Source: DATBAX01 sp963723765 (GTDB lineage Bacteria; Acidobacteriota; Terriglobia; Terriglobales; Acidobacteriaceae). Taken from it: a stretch of DNA of 64,000 nucleotides. The position numbers and the translations under genes are program-made. The notes beneath the pieces were generated by a model. The model made no database searches. It was given only the letters and a program-made list of their open reading frames with translations, and was not told the DNA's origin. Within the stretch, counting starts at the first letter, position 1. The number at the start of each line of letters is the position of its first letter. Positions 53,933 to 61,572 of this stretch are shown piece by piece. The DNA lies in assembly GCA_963723765.1 (NCBI GenBank), contig CAVRSD010000003.1, positions 930,001-994,000 of the forward strand, written 5' to 3'.

Positions 53933-54658
53933 ATGGTATCTGCATCGCACGGCTTCATGAGACTCTTTCGAGGTTCATCGGCGGACGAGGGCCCAGGCAT
54001 CAAAACCACCTCGGCTGCTCAGCGCCTTACCCGCCGTTCCAGTGGCCTGGGAGAATTGGTGCGGGTGCTCAAGCCGGAAGAACCGCTTTACGTCCTCGAT
54101 ATTGGTTCGACTTCTGCCTCGAATATCCGCTATCTCACTGAGTTGGGACACAAAATCTACAGCGAAGACCTGCTGGATGCTTCGACCGATCCCTCACTTA
54201 CCACCAAGGACGAACAAGGCCAGCCCACTCTGGATAGTAAGAAATTCCTGGCTGAAAACCTGGTCCATCCCGCTGCACGCTTTGACGCAGTTTTATGCTG
54301 GAACCTGGCTGACTATTTGGACGAAAGTTTGGTAAAACCCGTAGTCGGACGGCTATGGACTATGCTGAAACCGGGCGGCGTATTGCTGGCTTTCTTTCAT
54401 ACTCGCGAAGCCGGGCCGGATGCGCCCTGCCACCGCTATCACATTGTGGGTCCCGACACTTTAGAAATGCAGCGCATCGAACCCCGGCGTGAGGCGCGAC
54501 GCGGCCCCACCGGCGCATTGCATACCGCGATTGGCGATGGCTTCCGTTTACAGCGCGTATTTAACAACCGCCATATCGAAACTCTTTTCCGCGACTTTGC
54601 CTCCATCAAATTCTTCCTCACCCGCGACAACATCCGCGAAGTATTGGTTGTCCGCTAA
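53933..54658 (+). CDS. Class I SAM-dependent methyltransferase-like protein
   Basis: 241 residues. The Rossmann-like core has motif I YVLDIGSTSASNIRYL (the GxGxG loop is degenerate, DIGSTSAS), motif II acidic KIYSEDLLD, motif IV FDAVLCWNLADYLDE, and LKPGGVLLAFFHTREAG. The degenerate SAM loop means activity is not assured. It follows the bactofilin gene on the same strand. The acceptor is unknown. Confidence 0.78.
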   Translation: MVSASHGFMRLFRGSSADEGPGIKTTSAAQRLTRRSSGLGELVRVLKPEEPLYVLDIGSTSASNIRYLTELGHKIYSEDLLDASTDPSLTTKDEQGQPTLDSKKFLAENLVHPAARFDAVLCWNLADYLDESLVKPVVGRLWTMLKPGGVLLAFFHTREAGPDAPCHRYHIVGPDTLEMQRIEPRREARRGPTGALHTAIGDGFRLQRVFNNRHIETLFRDFASIKFFLTRDNIREVLVVR

Positions 54659-54710
54659 CCTTCGCCGGAGTTAGAATTAGTTCGAAAAGGCCGCTGGTGG
54701 AGGGTTTGCC

Positions 54711-55904
54711 ATGCCTGCAAAGCTGTTCCGCCGATTGGCGTTCGGTCTTCTGCTCTTCGCTTGCTGCTTTGCGATTTCGTTTCGTCTGCTGGGCAAACAA
54801 ACCCAATCAGTGGATCCCGATCTAACCGCCCACGAATGGGGTACATTCACCTCCATTGCCGGCAGTGATGGTAACGCAGTGGAATGGCTGCCTTTGAATG
54901 GCTCCGACCTCCCCAGCTTCGTCGAGCAATTCCGGGGTTCCAACTTTAAAGTCAATCTGCGTGGCACCGTGCGCATGGAAACGCCGGTGCTTTATTTCTA
55001 CTCTCCGCACGAAACCACGCTGTCGGTAAAAGTAACGTTCTCGAAGGGACTGATTACAGAGTGGTACCCGCACGCCAGCCGCGTCGAGCCAGCCGCGATG
55101 GTCAAGGATGAGTCTCTGTACAAGAATCACGCGGACGGAAGCATTGCCTGGGATGCGATCAACCTTGTGCCATCGCTTGCGGCAGACTTCCCTCGTGAGC
55201 AGAGCGGCAACCGCTATTACGCGGCCCGCGAAACCTCATCCACGCCGCTTCGCATCAAGACCCATGCGGGGTACCAGCAGGAAAAGTTTCTCTTCTATCG
55301 TGGCGTGTCCACGTTCTCGGTGCCGCTTTCAGCGAAGTTGACGCCCGAAGGTAAAGTAGTCGTAAACAATCTTCACGCGGATGCGGTTCCAAACGTCATC
55401 CTGTTCGAACGCCGTGGCGAGAAATTGGGCTATCGCATCGGCGGCATGCTGCAAAGTGAACTGACGCTGGATCCTCCCGAACTTACCGGCACCATCGATT
55501 CTCTCAACAGCGAACTGGAAGGAATCCTGGTTGGCCAGGGCCTCTTCCCCGACGAGGCGCACGCTATGGTTGAAACGTGGCGCGATTCCTGGTCGGAAGA
55601 AGGCAGCCGCCTGTTTTATATCGTGCCCCGCCAGTTCGTAAATACGATTCTGCCCCTCTCCATCCGCCCAGCACCGGCACAGACGACAAGAGTTTTTGTA
55701 GGACGCCTTGAGCTGGTCACCCCGGCGACCGAACAGGCATTGGAAACTGCATTCCTCACTCACGACGGCGTCATGATCGGAAAGTATTTCCGCTTCGAAC
55801 TGCCGATTCTGAAAGTAGCCGCCGAGCACGAGTCAGACCCGGTCAAGCTAAAACAGATCAACGACTTCATCGGCCCGTTCTACAATTCACCTGCTGCGCA
55901 TTAA
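54711..55904 (+). CDS. Membrane-anchored or secreted protein of unknown function (HEWGTFTS family)
   Basis: 397 residues with an N-terminal hydrophobic signal/anchor (LAFGLLLFACCFAISFRLL). The mature part starts with DLTAHEWGTFTSIAGSDGNA, a motif I associate with uncharacterised secreted proteins of Acidobacteriota and Planctomycetes. Later segments are beta-rich (METPVLYFYSPHETTLSVKV, LEGILVGQGLFPDEAHAMVE, FYIVPRQFVNTILPLSIRPA). There are no recognisable catalytic motifs. GGAGGG lies 6 bases before ATG. Convergent with the FAD reductase gene, 4 bases apart. Confidence 0.65.
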   Translation: MPAKLFRRLAFGLLLFACCFAISFRLLGKQTQSVDPDLTAHEWGTFTSIAGSDGNAVEWLPLNGSDLPSFVEQFRGSNFKVNLRGTVRMETPVLYFYSPHETTLSVKVTFSKGLITEWYPHASRVEPAAMVKDESLYKNHADGSIAWDAINLVPSLAADFPREQSGNRYYAARETSSTPLRIKTHAGYQQEKFLFYRGVSTFSVPLSAKLTPEGKVVVNNLHADAVPNVILFERRGEKLGYRIGGMLQSELTLDPPELTGTIDSLNSELEGILVGQGLFPDEAHAMVETWRDSWSEEGSRLFYIVPRQFVNTILPLSIRPAPAQTTRVFVGRLELVTPATEQALETAFLTHDGVMIGKYFRFELPILKVAAEHESDPVKLKQINDFIGPFYNSPAAH

Positions 55905-55908
55905 CTAT

Positions 55909-57015
55909 CTACGCTACCCATCGTGTTTTTTTCTCGAGATAACGAGTGAGAGACGGCGCCTTCCCGAACAAAAAAAGCAGCGGCTTGCGCACCGGCCGGG
56001 GTAGGCCCAGCAGTCTGCGAATTCCTGAAGAAGCTCGAAAAACCGGCGCCAGGCTTGCTTGATACTTCAAACGGTACGCCTGTACCGCATCCTGCAATGA
56101 AATTTCCTTCTTGAAGAACGGAGCGAGATATTCAGCCGCCAACGATCCACCGCGCAAAGCCAGTGACACGCCGTCACCTACAAAGGGATCGACAAAAACC
56201 GCGGCATCTCCAACCATTAAAACTCCAGATTTCTCCGGCTGCGGCTCCCTGAAAATTAGGGGCGATGTACTGACTGGATCACTAAGAGGTTCCCATCGAC
56301 GACTGCGCTCCGCTAACGCAGGATGACGCGCAAAAACCTCAGGCAGATTGCTGGCAACGTCCGCCCGCACCATGGCACAGGCATTCACCCGTCGGTGGTG
56401 CGAGTCTCCTGTCCGCAGATCCACCGGCTGCACCCCGCAATAGCCGCCTTCGAAAAAATAAAGATCCACGGACTCAGACGGCGATGACTCAGCAAAGTGA
56501 CCCTTGACGCCGATCCATTTCACTCCCCCGCCATTGCCATTGCTCGCCTGCAGGGTTAGGTTCGACCATCGTCCCGAAGCATTGATCACCGCCCGCGCCT
56601 CCAATGTTTCGTCCGCAGTCTTAACGTAAAACGGTCCGTCTCCGGCGATGCTCTGCACTGTCGTTTGCTGTCGTGCATCCACGCCACACCCGATCGCGGA
56701 TTTCCACAGTGCGGCATCCAGATCAAGCCGCGCAATACTGGCTGCAGGAGGATCGGTAACAGTCTGCAGCATGTGCCCATCCAGAAAAATTCGTGCCCGC
56801 GCAATTCGACCCGCATCACTCAACAAAGTCTTACTGTCGGAATCGAACAGATTCGCCAGAAGATCGAGCGACTCGGCGGAAACAAACTCGCCGCACACTT
56901 TATGGCGCGGAAAACGTCCGCGCTCCAGCAACAGGACACGAGCGCCAGCACGTGCCGCAGTAATCGCCGCTGATGTTCCCGCAGGGCCGCCGCCGATGAC
57001 AATCAAATCGTACAT
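55909..57015 (-). CDS. FAD-dependent oxidoreductase, geranylgeranyl reductase-like
   Basis: 368 residues. The N-terminal dinucleotide-binding motif is IVIGGGPAGTSAAITAARAG. PRHKVCGEFVSAESL is the substrate/FAD region shared with geranylgeranyl reductases and hydroxylases, and the second FAD motif GVLMVGDAAVFVDPFVGDGV lies near residue 275. The gene lies 28 bases after a methyltransferase gene on the same strand. Such pairs often accompany type III polyketide synthases in alkylresorcinol or alkylquinone clusters, but no synthase is present here, so the pathway is uncertain. Confidence 0.8.
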   Translation of the reverse strand: MYDLIVIGGGPAGTSAAITAARAGARVLLLERGRFPRHKVCGEFVSAESLDLLANLFDSDSKTLLSDAGRIARARIFLDGHMLQTVTDPPAASIARLDLDAALWKSAIGCGVDARQQTTVQSIAGDGPFYVKTADETLEARAVINASGRWSNLTLQASNGNGGGVKWIGVKGHFAESSPSESVDLYFFEGGYCGVQPVDLRTGDSHHRRVNACAMVRADVASNLPEVFARHPALAERSRRWEPLSDPVSTSPLIFREPQPEKSGVLMVGDAAVFVDPFVGDGVSLALRGGSLAAEYLAPFFKKEISLQDAVQAYRLKYQASLAPVFRASSGIRRLLGLPRPVRKPLLFLFGKAPSLTRYLEKKTRWVA

Positions 57016-57043
57016 ATTCTCAGAACAAATCCTTGCCAGAGGA

Positions 57044-57733
57044 TTACCTTTTCCAAACCGTCACACCCATGCGAAACAAGTAATGCCGCCGGATTTCCAC
57101 CCTCGCAGCTCTAATCTGTCCCAGCAATGCCAGCATTTCATCCGGCGTATAAGCTTGCCGAACTGAGGCAGGACCGTCGTGGCGAGTCAACCGGCTGCGA
57201 TAAAGTGGCCATCCTGCATAAACCAAGGCCAAATGCGCCGGATGCCGCACCAGATCGTTAATCAGCACCGCGCTCCGGCAGACCCGTAATCCCTCATTCA
57301 CGAATTGCACAACCTGCTCGGGCGAAAGGTGATGAGTAAAGAGCCCGCAATCGACCAGATCAAAACTGGCATCGGGAAAAGGTAGCGCCAGCGCATCTCC
57401 CACAACCGCGCGCCTTGCCGCATGCCCGTTCTCCGAAGTAGATGCCTGCAAATGAGATGCGGCGCGATCCAGCAGCGTTACCTTCAACTCGATTCCCCGA
57501 TCCTTCAGCCGTTGCGCGGCGATGCCTGGGACATCACCCGATCCGGCCGCGACTTCCAGCAACGAGAGCGATTTCGCATTCAGTTTGTGGGCAACATCTT
57601 CGATCATCGCTTGGGTGGTGGAAATCCCGCCAAACCAGCGATTGATGCGTCGTAAATCGGAGAGCGAAGCGGCGACTTCGGCAGGCGTGCCGGAATCAGT
57701 ATCGAGCAGCTCGGCGGTGACCGCTCTTTCCAT
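57044..57733 (-). CDS. UbiE-like SAM-dependent methyltransferase
   Basis: 229 residues. Motif I is SLLEVAAGSGDVPGIAAQRL, the acidic motif II is VTLLDRAASHL, and motif IV is FDLVDCGLFTHHLSPEQVVQ. The segment LRRINRWFGGISTTQAMI near the N-terminus and the downstream FAD reductase resemble methyltransferases of type III polyketide/quinone gene sets. It acts on a small molecule, probably aromatic or prenylated; the substrate is unknown. Confidence 0.8.
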   Translation of the reverse strand: MERAVTAELLDTDSGTPAEVAASLSDLRRINRWFGGISTTQAMIEDVAHKLNAKSLSLLEVAAGSGDVPGIAAQRLKDRGIELKVTLLDRAASHLQASTSENGHAARRAVVGDALALPFPDASFDLVDCGLFTHHLSPEQVVQFVNEGLRVCRSAVLINDLVRHPAHLALVYAGWPLYRSRLTRHDGPASVRQAYTPDEMLALLGQIRAARVEIRRHYLFRMGVTVWKR

Positions 57734-57802
57734 GCAGATAAGTTTAGGCAGAACTTTGATGGACAGTTGTCAATTCGCTGTCAATTGAATTGGCGATCGC
57801 TC

Positions 57803-59584
57803 TCAGACCTCCGCCAATTCCTCTTCCAACAACTGCTTGTTGTATAGATCGGTGTAGTAGCCGTTGCGCGCGATGAGCTCGTCGTGCGTGCCCAATTCAA
57901 CGATACGGCCGCCGTACAGCACGGCAATTCTGTCGGCATTGCGGACAGTAGATACGCGATGCGAAATAAAAATCGTAGTCCTCCCTCGCATGATCTCCCG
58001 CAGATGATTGAGGATTTTGTCTTCCGTATGCGTATCCACACTGGAAAGCGCATCATCCAGAATCAAAATTCGCGGATTACGAATAATGGCGCGGGCAATC
58101 GCCGTGCGCTGCTTCTGGCCCCCGGAGAGTGTGATCCCGCGCTCGCCCACCAGGGTTCGATATTGCTCTGGAAAGCTTTCGATATCCTCGGCAATACTCG
58201 CCGCCTGCGCGGCGGAACGAACCGCCTCGTCGCTCGCATCCGGCACACCGAAGGCAATATTTTCGCGAATGGTATCGCTGAACAGAAAAGTTTCCTGCGG
58301 CACAAACCCGACATTTTTCCGTAACACTTCCAGCGGATAATCACGCACCGATCTGCCGTCGATCAGCACGCTACCGGGCGCGGCGTCATAAACCCGCGGA
58401 ATCAGACTAACCAGCGTAGTTTTTCCGGATCCCGTTGGCCCAACAATCGCCAGGCTACTACCCTGCGGAATCTTCAAATTGATGTCATGCAGCACCACCG
58501 CCCCGTTGTAGGCGAAGTTCAAATTGCGAAATTCGATATCCCCTTGAATTTGTGTGGGGCGGACACTCCTGTCCGCCGCCTTTGACTTTTCGCCCGCAGC
58601 CTTCGACTTTTCAGAGTCCGCAATCTCCGGCTTCTCCACCAGCAGTTCATTAATCCTCAGCATCGACGCCGTACCGCGCTGGAAAATATTGATCACCCAT
58701 CCCAGCGCGATAATCGGAAAGGTCAGTTGCACCATGTAAGTGTTGAAAGCAACAAACCCTCCGGGAGTCATGCGGCCCAGAATCACTTCCCGCCCACCCA
58801 CCCAGAGCACCAGGACAATGGCCAGACCGAGCATGGTTTCCAGCGTCGGCCAGAGCATGCCCATCAGCCGCACCAGTTTCAGGCTGCGCGCAATGTATTC
58901 CTGGTTCGCGGTCTCGAATTCGGCAATCTCAGATTCTTCCTGCACATAAGCGCGAATCACTCGCGCGCCCGAGAAATTTTCCTGCGCGCGGGCGGAGATA
59001 TCGGAGAACATGGCTTGAATTCTCTCGAAACGTTCGTGAATGCGCCGTCCGAAATACTGGATAGCCACGCTTACAATGGGCAGTGGCAAAAAAGCGTAGA
59101 GCGTCAGTTTGGGACTGATCGAGTGCATGAAAACCAGCGCCCCAACCGTGAACACAATGGTGTTTGCCGAGTACATGATCCCCGGCCCCAGTAGCATCCG
59201 GACGGCGTTCAAATCGTTGGTGGCGCGCGCCATGATGTCGCCGGTGCGAGTCCGCTGGTAAAAAGAGGATGAAAGGCTTTCGAGATGTTGAAACAGGTCG
59301 TTGCGCAGATCAAACTCGATCTCGCGCGATACTCCGATCAGGATGGACCGCGTCAGATATTGAAAAATTCCCTTGGCGCCGGCGATTGCCAACAGCATCA
59401 ATCCGTAGGTCGCCAGTGTGTGCCGATAGGATCCCTTCGTAAGATCATCGATCGCCCGCTGGATGACCTGGGGGAACAAGATCCAAACTCCATTGGTCAA
59501 CACCAGACACACTGCACCAATCCAATAGCTGCTTTGATACTTCCGGAGGTAAGGAAACAGGGGACGAAGGCTTTTGAGCAGCAT
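57803..59584 (-). CDS. ABC exporter, fused permease-ATPase (MsbA/BmrA type), with repeat-derived linker
   Basis: 593-residue half-transporter that works as a dimer. Six helices span about 15-305. The nucleotide-binding domain, about 348-580, has Walker A GPTGSGKTT (382-390), signature LSGGQKQR, Walker B ILILDDALSSVD and switch SHRVSTV. Residues 324-348, joining the two domains, are SEKSKAAGEKSKAADRSVR and a few more. This stretch is encoded by a degenerate copy of the GGACGGACACTCCTG repeat (58541-58612) and keeps the frame. The KSKAA motif is itself doubled. The substrate is unknown (lipid or drug export by family). Confidence 0.9.
   Translation of the reverse strand: MLLKSLRPLFPYLRKYQSSYWIGAVCLVLTNGVWILFPQVIQRAIDDLTKGSYRHTLATYGLMLLAIAGAKGIFQYLTRSILIGVSREIEFDLRNDLFQHLESLSSSFYQRTRTGDIMARATNDLNAVRMLLGPGIMYSANTIVFTVGALVFMHSISPKLTLYAFLPLPIVSVAIQYFGRRIHERFERIQAMFSDISARAQENFSGARVIRAYVQEESEIAEFETANQEYIARSLKLVRLMGMLWPTLETMLGLAIVLVLWVGGREVILGRMTPGGFVAFNTYMVQLTFPIIALGWVINIFQRGTASMLRINELLVEKPEIADSEKSKAAGEKSKAADRSVRPTQIQGDIEFRNLNFAYNGAVVLHDINLKIPQGSSLAIVGPTGSGKTTLVSLIPRVYDAAPGSVLIDGRSVRDYPLEVLRKNVGFVPQETFLFSDTIRENIAFGVPDASDEAVRSAAQAASIAEDIESFPEQYRTLVGERGITLSGGQKQRTAIARAIIRNPRILILDDALSSVDTHTEDKILNHLREIMRGRTTIFISHRVSTVRNADRIAVLYGGRIVELGTHDELIARNGYYTDLYNKQLLEEELAEV
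58548..58612. repeat. Intragenic copy of the GGACGGACACTCCTG repeat
   Basis: GTGTGGGGCGGACACTCCTG continuing to TCCGCCGCCTTTGACTTTT at 58552-58590 matches the intergenic copies at 44.2-45.7 kb with a few changes. The tail CCTTTGACTTTT / CCTTCGACTTTT is duplicated. It lies wholly inside the ABC exporter gene. Confidence 0.8.
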
Positions 59585-59636
59585 GTGCTTCTAGTAGATG
59601 AGATTCTACCAGCAGCCGATGCAGGTTTTGGAGATC

Positions 59637-59696
59637 AGCTACTAGCTTCTAGCTGAACCAACAACGATTCAGCTAAAAGCTAGTAGCTAGTAGCTG
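59637..59696. repeat. Inverted repeat CAGCTACTAGCTTCTAGCTGAA
   Basis: The left arm AGCTACTAGCTTCTAGCTG (from 59638) pairs with CAGCTAAAAGCTAGTAGCT and a further TAGTAGCTG. It lies in the 266-base gap 59585-59850, which otherwise holds no gene. A related TAGCTTCTAGC word occurs near 35810. Confidence 0.6.
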
Positions 59697-59850
59697 TTCT
59701 TAGGATAAATCCTGTTTGAACACAATGACGGAAGCCAGCAGAAGCATCAGTGCCCAGCCGGCGAGGAAGAACTTGCCACAATTAATTAAAATTGAATATA
59801 GAGCGTCAACATCCATGGGGAGCCTCGATCAACTTAAATTTCGAGTGGAT

Positions 59851-60054
59851 TTAAAGTTGTACTTTCCCGGTCAGTCGCTTATAGTCCTGCAAAATTTCCT
59901 GGACGGCGTTCAATCGTCCCAAAGTAGTGAGATGTCTATCCGTTAAGGCCCGGTCGATCTGCGCCAGCCAGCGTTCTACCGCGGCCTCGACACCATGGGC
60001 CATCTCGCTCGCCACTACATTTATGAAATCAGTCGCTAATACTGTAGTTGCCAT
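59851..60054 (-). CDS. Small hypothetical protein
   Basis: 67 residues from ATG 60054 (MATTVLATDFINVVASEMAH). It looks all-helical (GVEAAVERWLAQIDRALTDR, LNAVQEILQDYKRL) and soluble. A GGCGGG stretch lies upstream. No family recognised. It may be co-transcribed with the Spy-like gene 96 bases upstream. Confidence 0.5.
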   Translation of the reverse strand: MATTVLATDFINVVASEMAHGVEAAVERWLAQIDRALTDRHLTTLGRLNAVQEILQDYKRLTGKVQL

Positions 60055-60150
60055 GGCCCACCCGCCTTTCAGAACTGCCTGGGTGATTGTTAAACTTACA
60101 CATGAGGGGAACCAAACATCCCCTCCCCCCATGTGCCCCCTACATTCGCA

Positions 60151-60627
60151 CTACTCGTTCGGTGCATCAGGTGGAGGACCAGCTTGCTCGTGCTGTTGCA
60201 TCCACTGGTCACGCTTTGCTTCCCGTTCGGCCAGCTTGGTTTTCTGGTCCGGAGTCAGCAACTGGTACACCTGTGCATCGATTTTGGCCCGTTCCACCGC
60301 AATCTGCGTATGGATCTGGGCTTCCTGGGTCGCGATGGTTTGCGCCTTGGCTTCCTCAAAGCTGCCGCCGCGAACCAGTGCAGTCATTAGTTGATGGTTT
60401 TGCATTTCCTGTTGCATGAGAGGTTTCAAAGTTGGCTTTTCCGCGGTCATGATCTGCTTCACCTGCGTTTTTTGCGCGTCGCTCAAGTCCAGTCCACGGA
60501 GCCCCATCCCCGGGCCGCCGAATCCATCACCATGCGGACCACGTGGACCTTCCTGCGCCACCGCAACCGTTGCCAATAATGCCATCGCCAATGCTGCTGT
60601 CATCAATTTAAATTTGTTTGTTTTCAC
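60151..60627 (-). CDS. Spy/CpxP-like periplasmic protein
   Basis: 158 residues from GTG 60627, with GGAGG 5 bases upstream. The signal peptide (LMTAALAMALLATVAVA before QEG) is followed by a Gly/Pro-rich segment and helices with two LTxxQ-type motifs: LDLSDAQKTQVKQI and QLLTPDQKTKLAE. These are the mark of the CpxP/Spy family of periplasmic chaperones and stress sensors. The gene is divergent from a CpxR/CpxA-like pair, the same arrangement as cpxP-cpxRA in enterobacteria, and GTAAA direct repeats lie between them. Confidence 0.83.
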   Translation of the reverse strand: MKTNKFKLMTAALAMALLATVAVAQEGPRGPHGDGFGGPGMGLRGLDLSDAQKTQVKQIMTAEKPTLKPLMQQEMQNHQLMTALVRGGSFEEAKAQTIATQEAQIHTQIAVERAKIDAQVYQLLTPDQKTKLAEREAKRDQWMQQHEQAGPPPDAPNE

Positions 60628-60719
60628 TTCTTCCTCCTCGGACATTTTCGTTTCTGAGCGCCGCCTTGCTCCGGCCGCAAATGCTCTGCTGATAAGAACA
60701 CTTTGCGGCACAAAAAGTA

Positions 60720-60755
60720 GTAAAGAGTCGGTCAATGGAGGTAAAGTTTTGTAAA
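60720..60755. promoter_or_regulatory. Candidate CpxR-type operator (GTAAA direct repeats)
   Basis: GTAAA occurs at 60720-60724, 60741-60745 and 60751-60755. The last two are separated by 5 bases, exactly the GTAAA-N5-GTAAA form of the enterobacterial CpxR box. The first is 21 bases (two helical turns) away. A reverse GTAAAG lies at 60782-60787. The sites lie in the divergent region between the Spy-like gene and the response regulator. Confidence 0.6.
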
Positions 60756-60852
60756 GGGTTAAGCCTCTCAAATTGACGATTCTTTACCTGCATTTGCGCG
60801 GGTCTGGTGTAGAACTAGAGTGAGATTGCCTGCGATCGAAAGAGCGAATCCT

Positions 60853-61572
60853 GTGGATCAAATTCTTGTTATCGATGACGACGTAGAACTCTGCAGCCTG
60901 GTCAGCGAATACCTCGAGCCCGAAGGCTTTCCAGTGGAATCTGTGCATGACGGCAAGCGCGGCCTCGATCGTGCCCTCAGCGGAGAACACACTCTGGTCG
61001 TGCTGGACGTCATGCTGCCGGGCATCAACGGTTTTGACGTGCTACGCCGCATTCGCAATACTTCACGAATCCCGGTCCTGCTGCTCACCGCCCGCGGCCA
61101 GGATGTCGATCGCATCGTCGGCCTGGAAATCGGTGCCGACGACTACCTTCCCAAACCTTTCAATCCGCGCGAACTGGTCGCTCGTATCCGTGCCGTTCTG
61201 CGACGCACCAAGTCGGGGGAACCATCGAGCGAACCCGTTCCTGAAGTCCTGCGGGTGGGAGACATTGAACTGGATCCCGCGACCAGAACCGTCCGCCAGA
61301 AGGGCGCCGTGATTGAAATGACTTCGGTCGAATTCAATCTGTTGCAGGCTTTATTGCGCGAGGCCGGCCGGGTCGTGACCAGGGAGAATCTGGTGGACAC
61401 CGTATTGAGCCGTAAGTTTTCTCCGTTTGATCGCAGCATTGACATGCATGTCAGCAAGATCCGCAAAAAACTTGGCGATTCCGATAGCGGTACCGACCAC
61501 ATCAAGACTGTCCGCGGTGTGGGCTACATTTTCACTCTGGAGCGCGAGCCGGTCAGGAGCGGAAGCCGGTGA
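60853..61572 (+). CDS. OmpR/CpxR-family response regulator
   Basis: 239 residues from GTG 60853 (DQILVIDDDVELCSLVSEYL), aligned with the normal start of CpxR; GAAAGAG lies 8 bases upstream, and an in-frame GTG at 60820 is an alternative. The receiver domain has the acidic pair in IDDDVE, phospho-acceptor Asp in VVLDVMLPG, and Lys in DDYLPKPF. The winged-helix DNA-binding domain (about 135-235) has EFNLLQALLREAGRVVTREN and KTVRGVGYIF. It overlaps the kinase gene by four bases (GTGA). Confidence 0.9.
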   Translation: MDQILVIDDDVELCSLVSEYLEPEGFPVESVHDGKRGLDRALSGEHTLVVLDVMLPGINGFDVLRRIRNTSRIPVLLLTARGQDVDRIVGLEIGADDYLPKPFNPRELVARIRAVLRRTKSGEPSSEPVPEVLRVGDIELDPATRTVRQKGAVIEMTSVEFNLLQALLREAGRVVTRENLVDTVLSRKFSPFDRSIDMHVSKIRKKLGDSDSGTDHIKTVRGVGYIFTLEREPVRSGSR

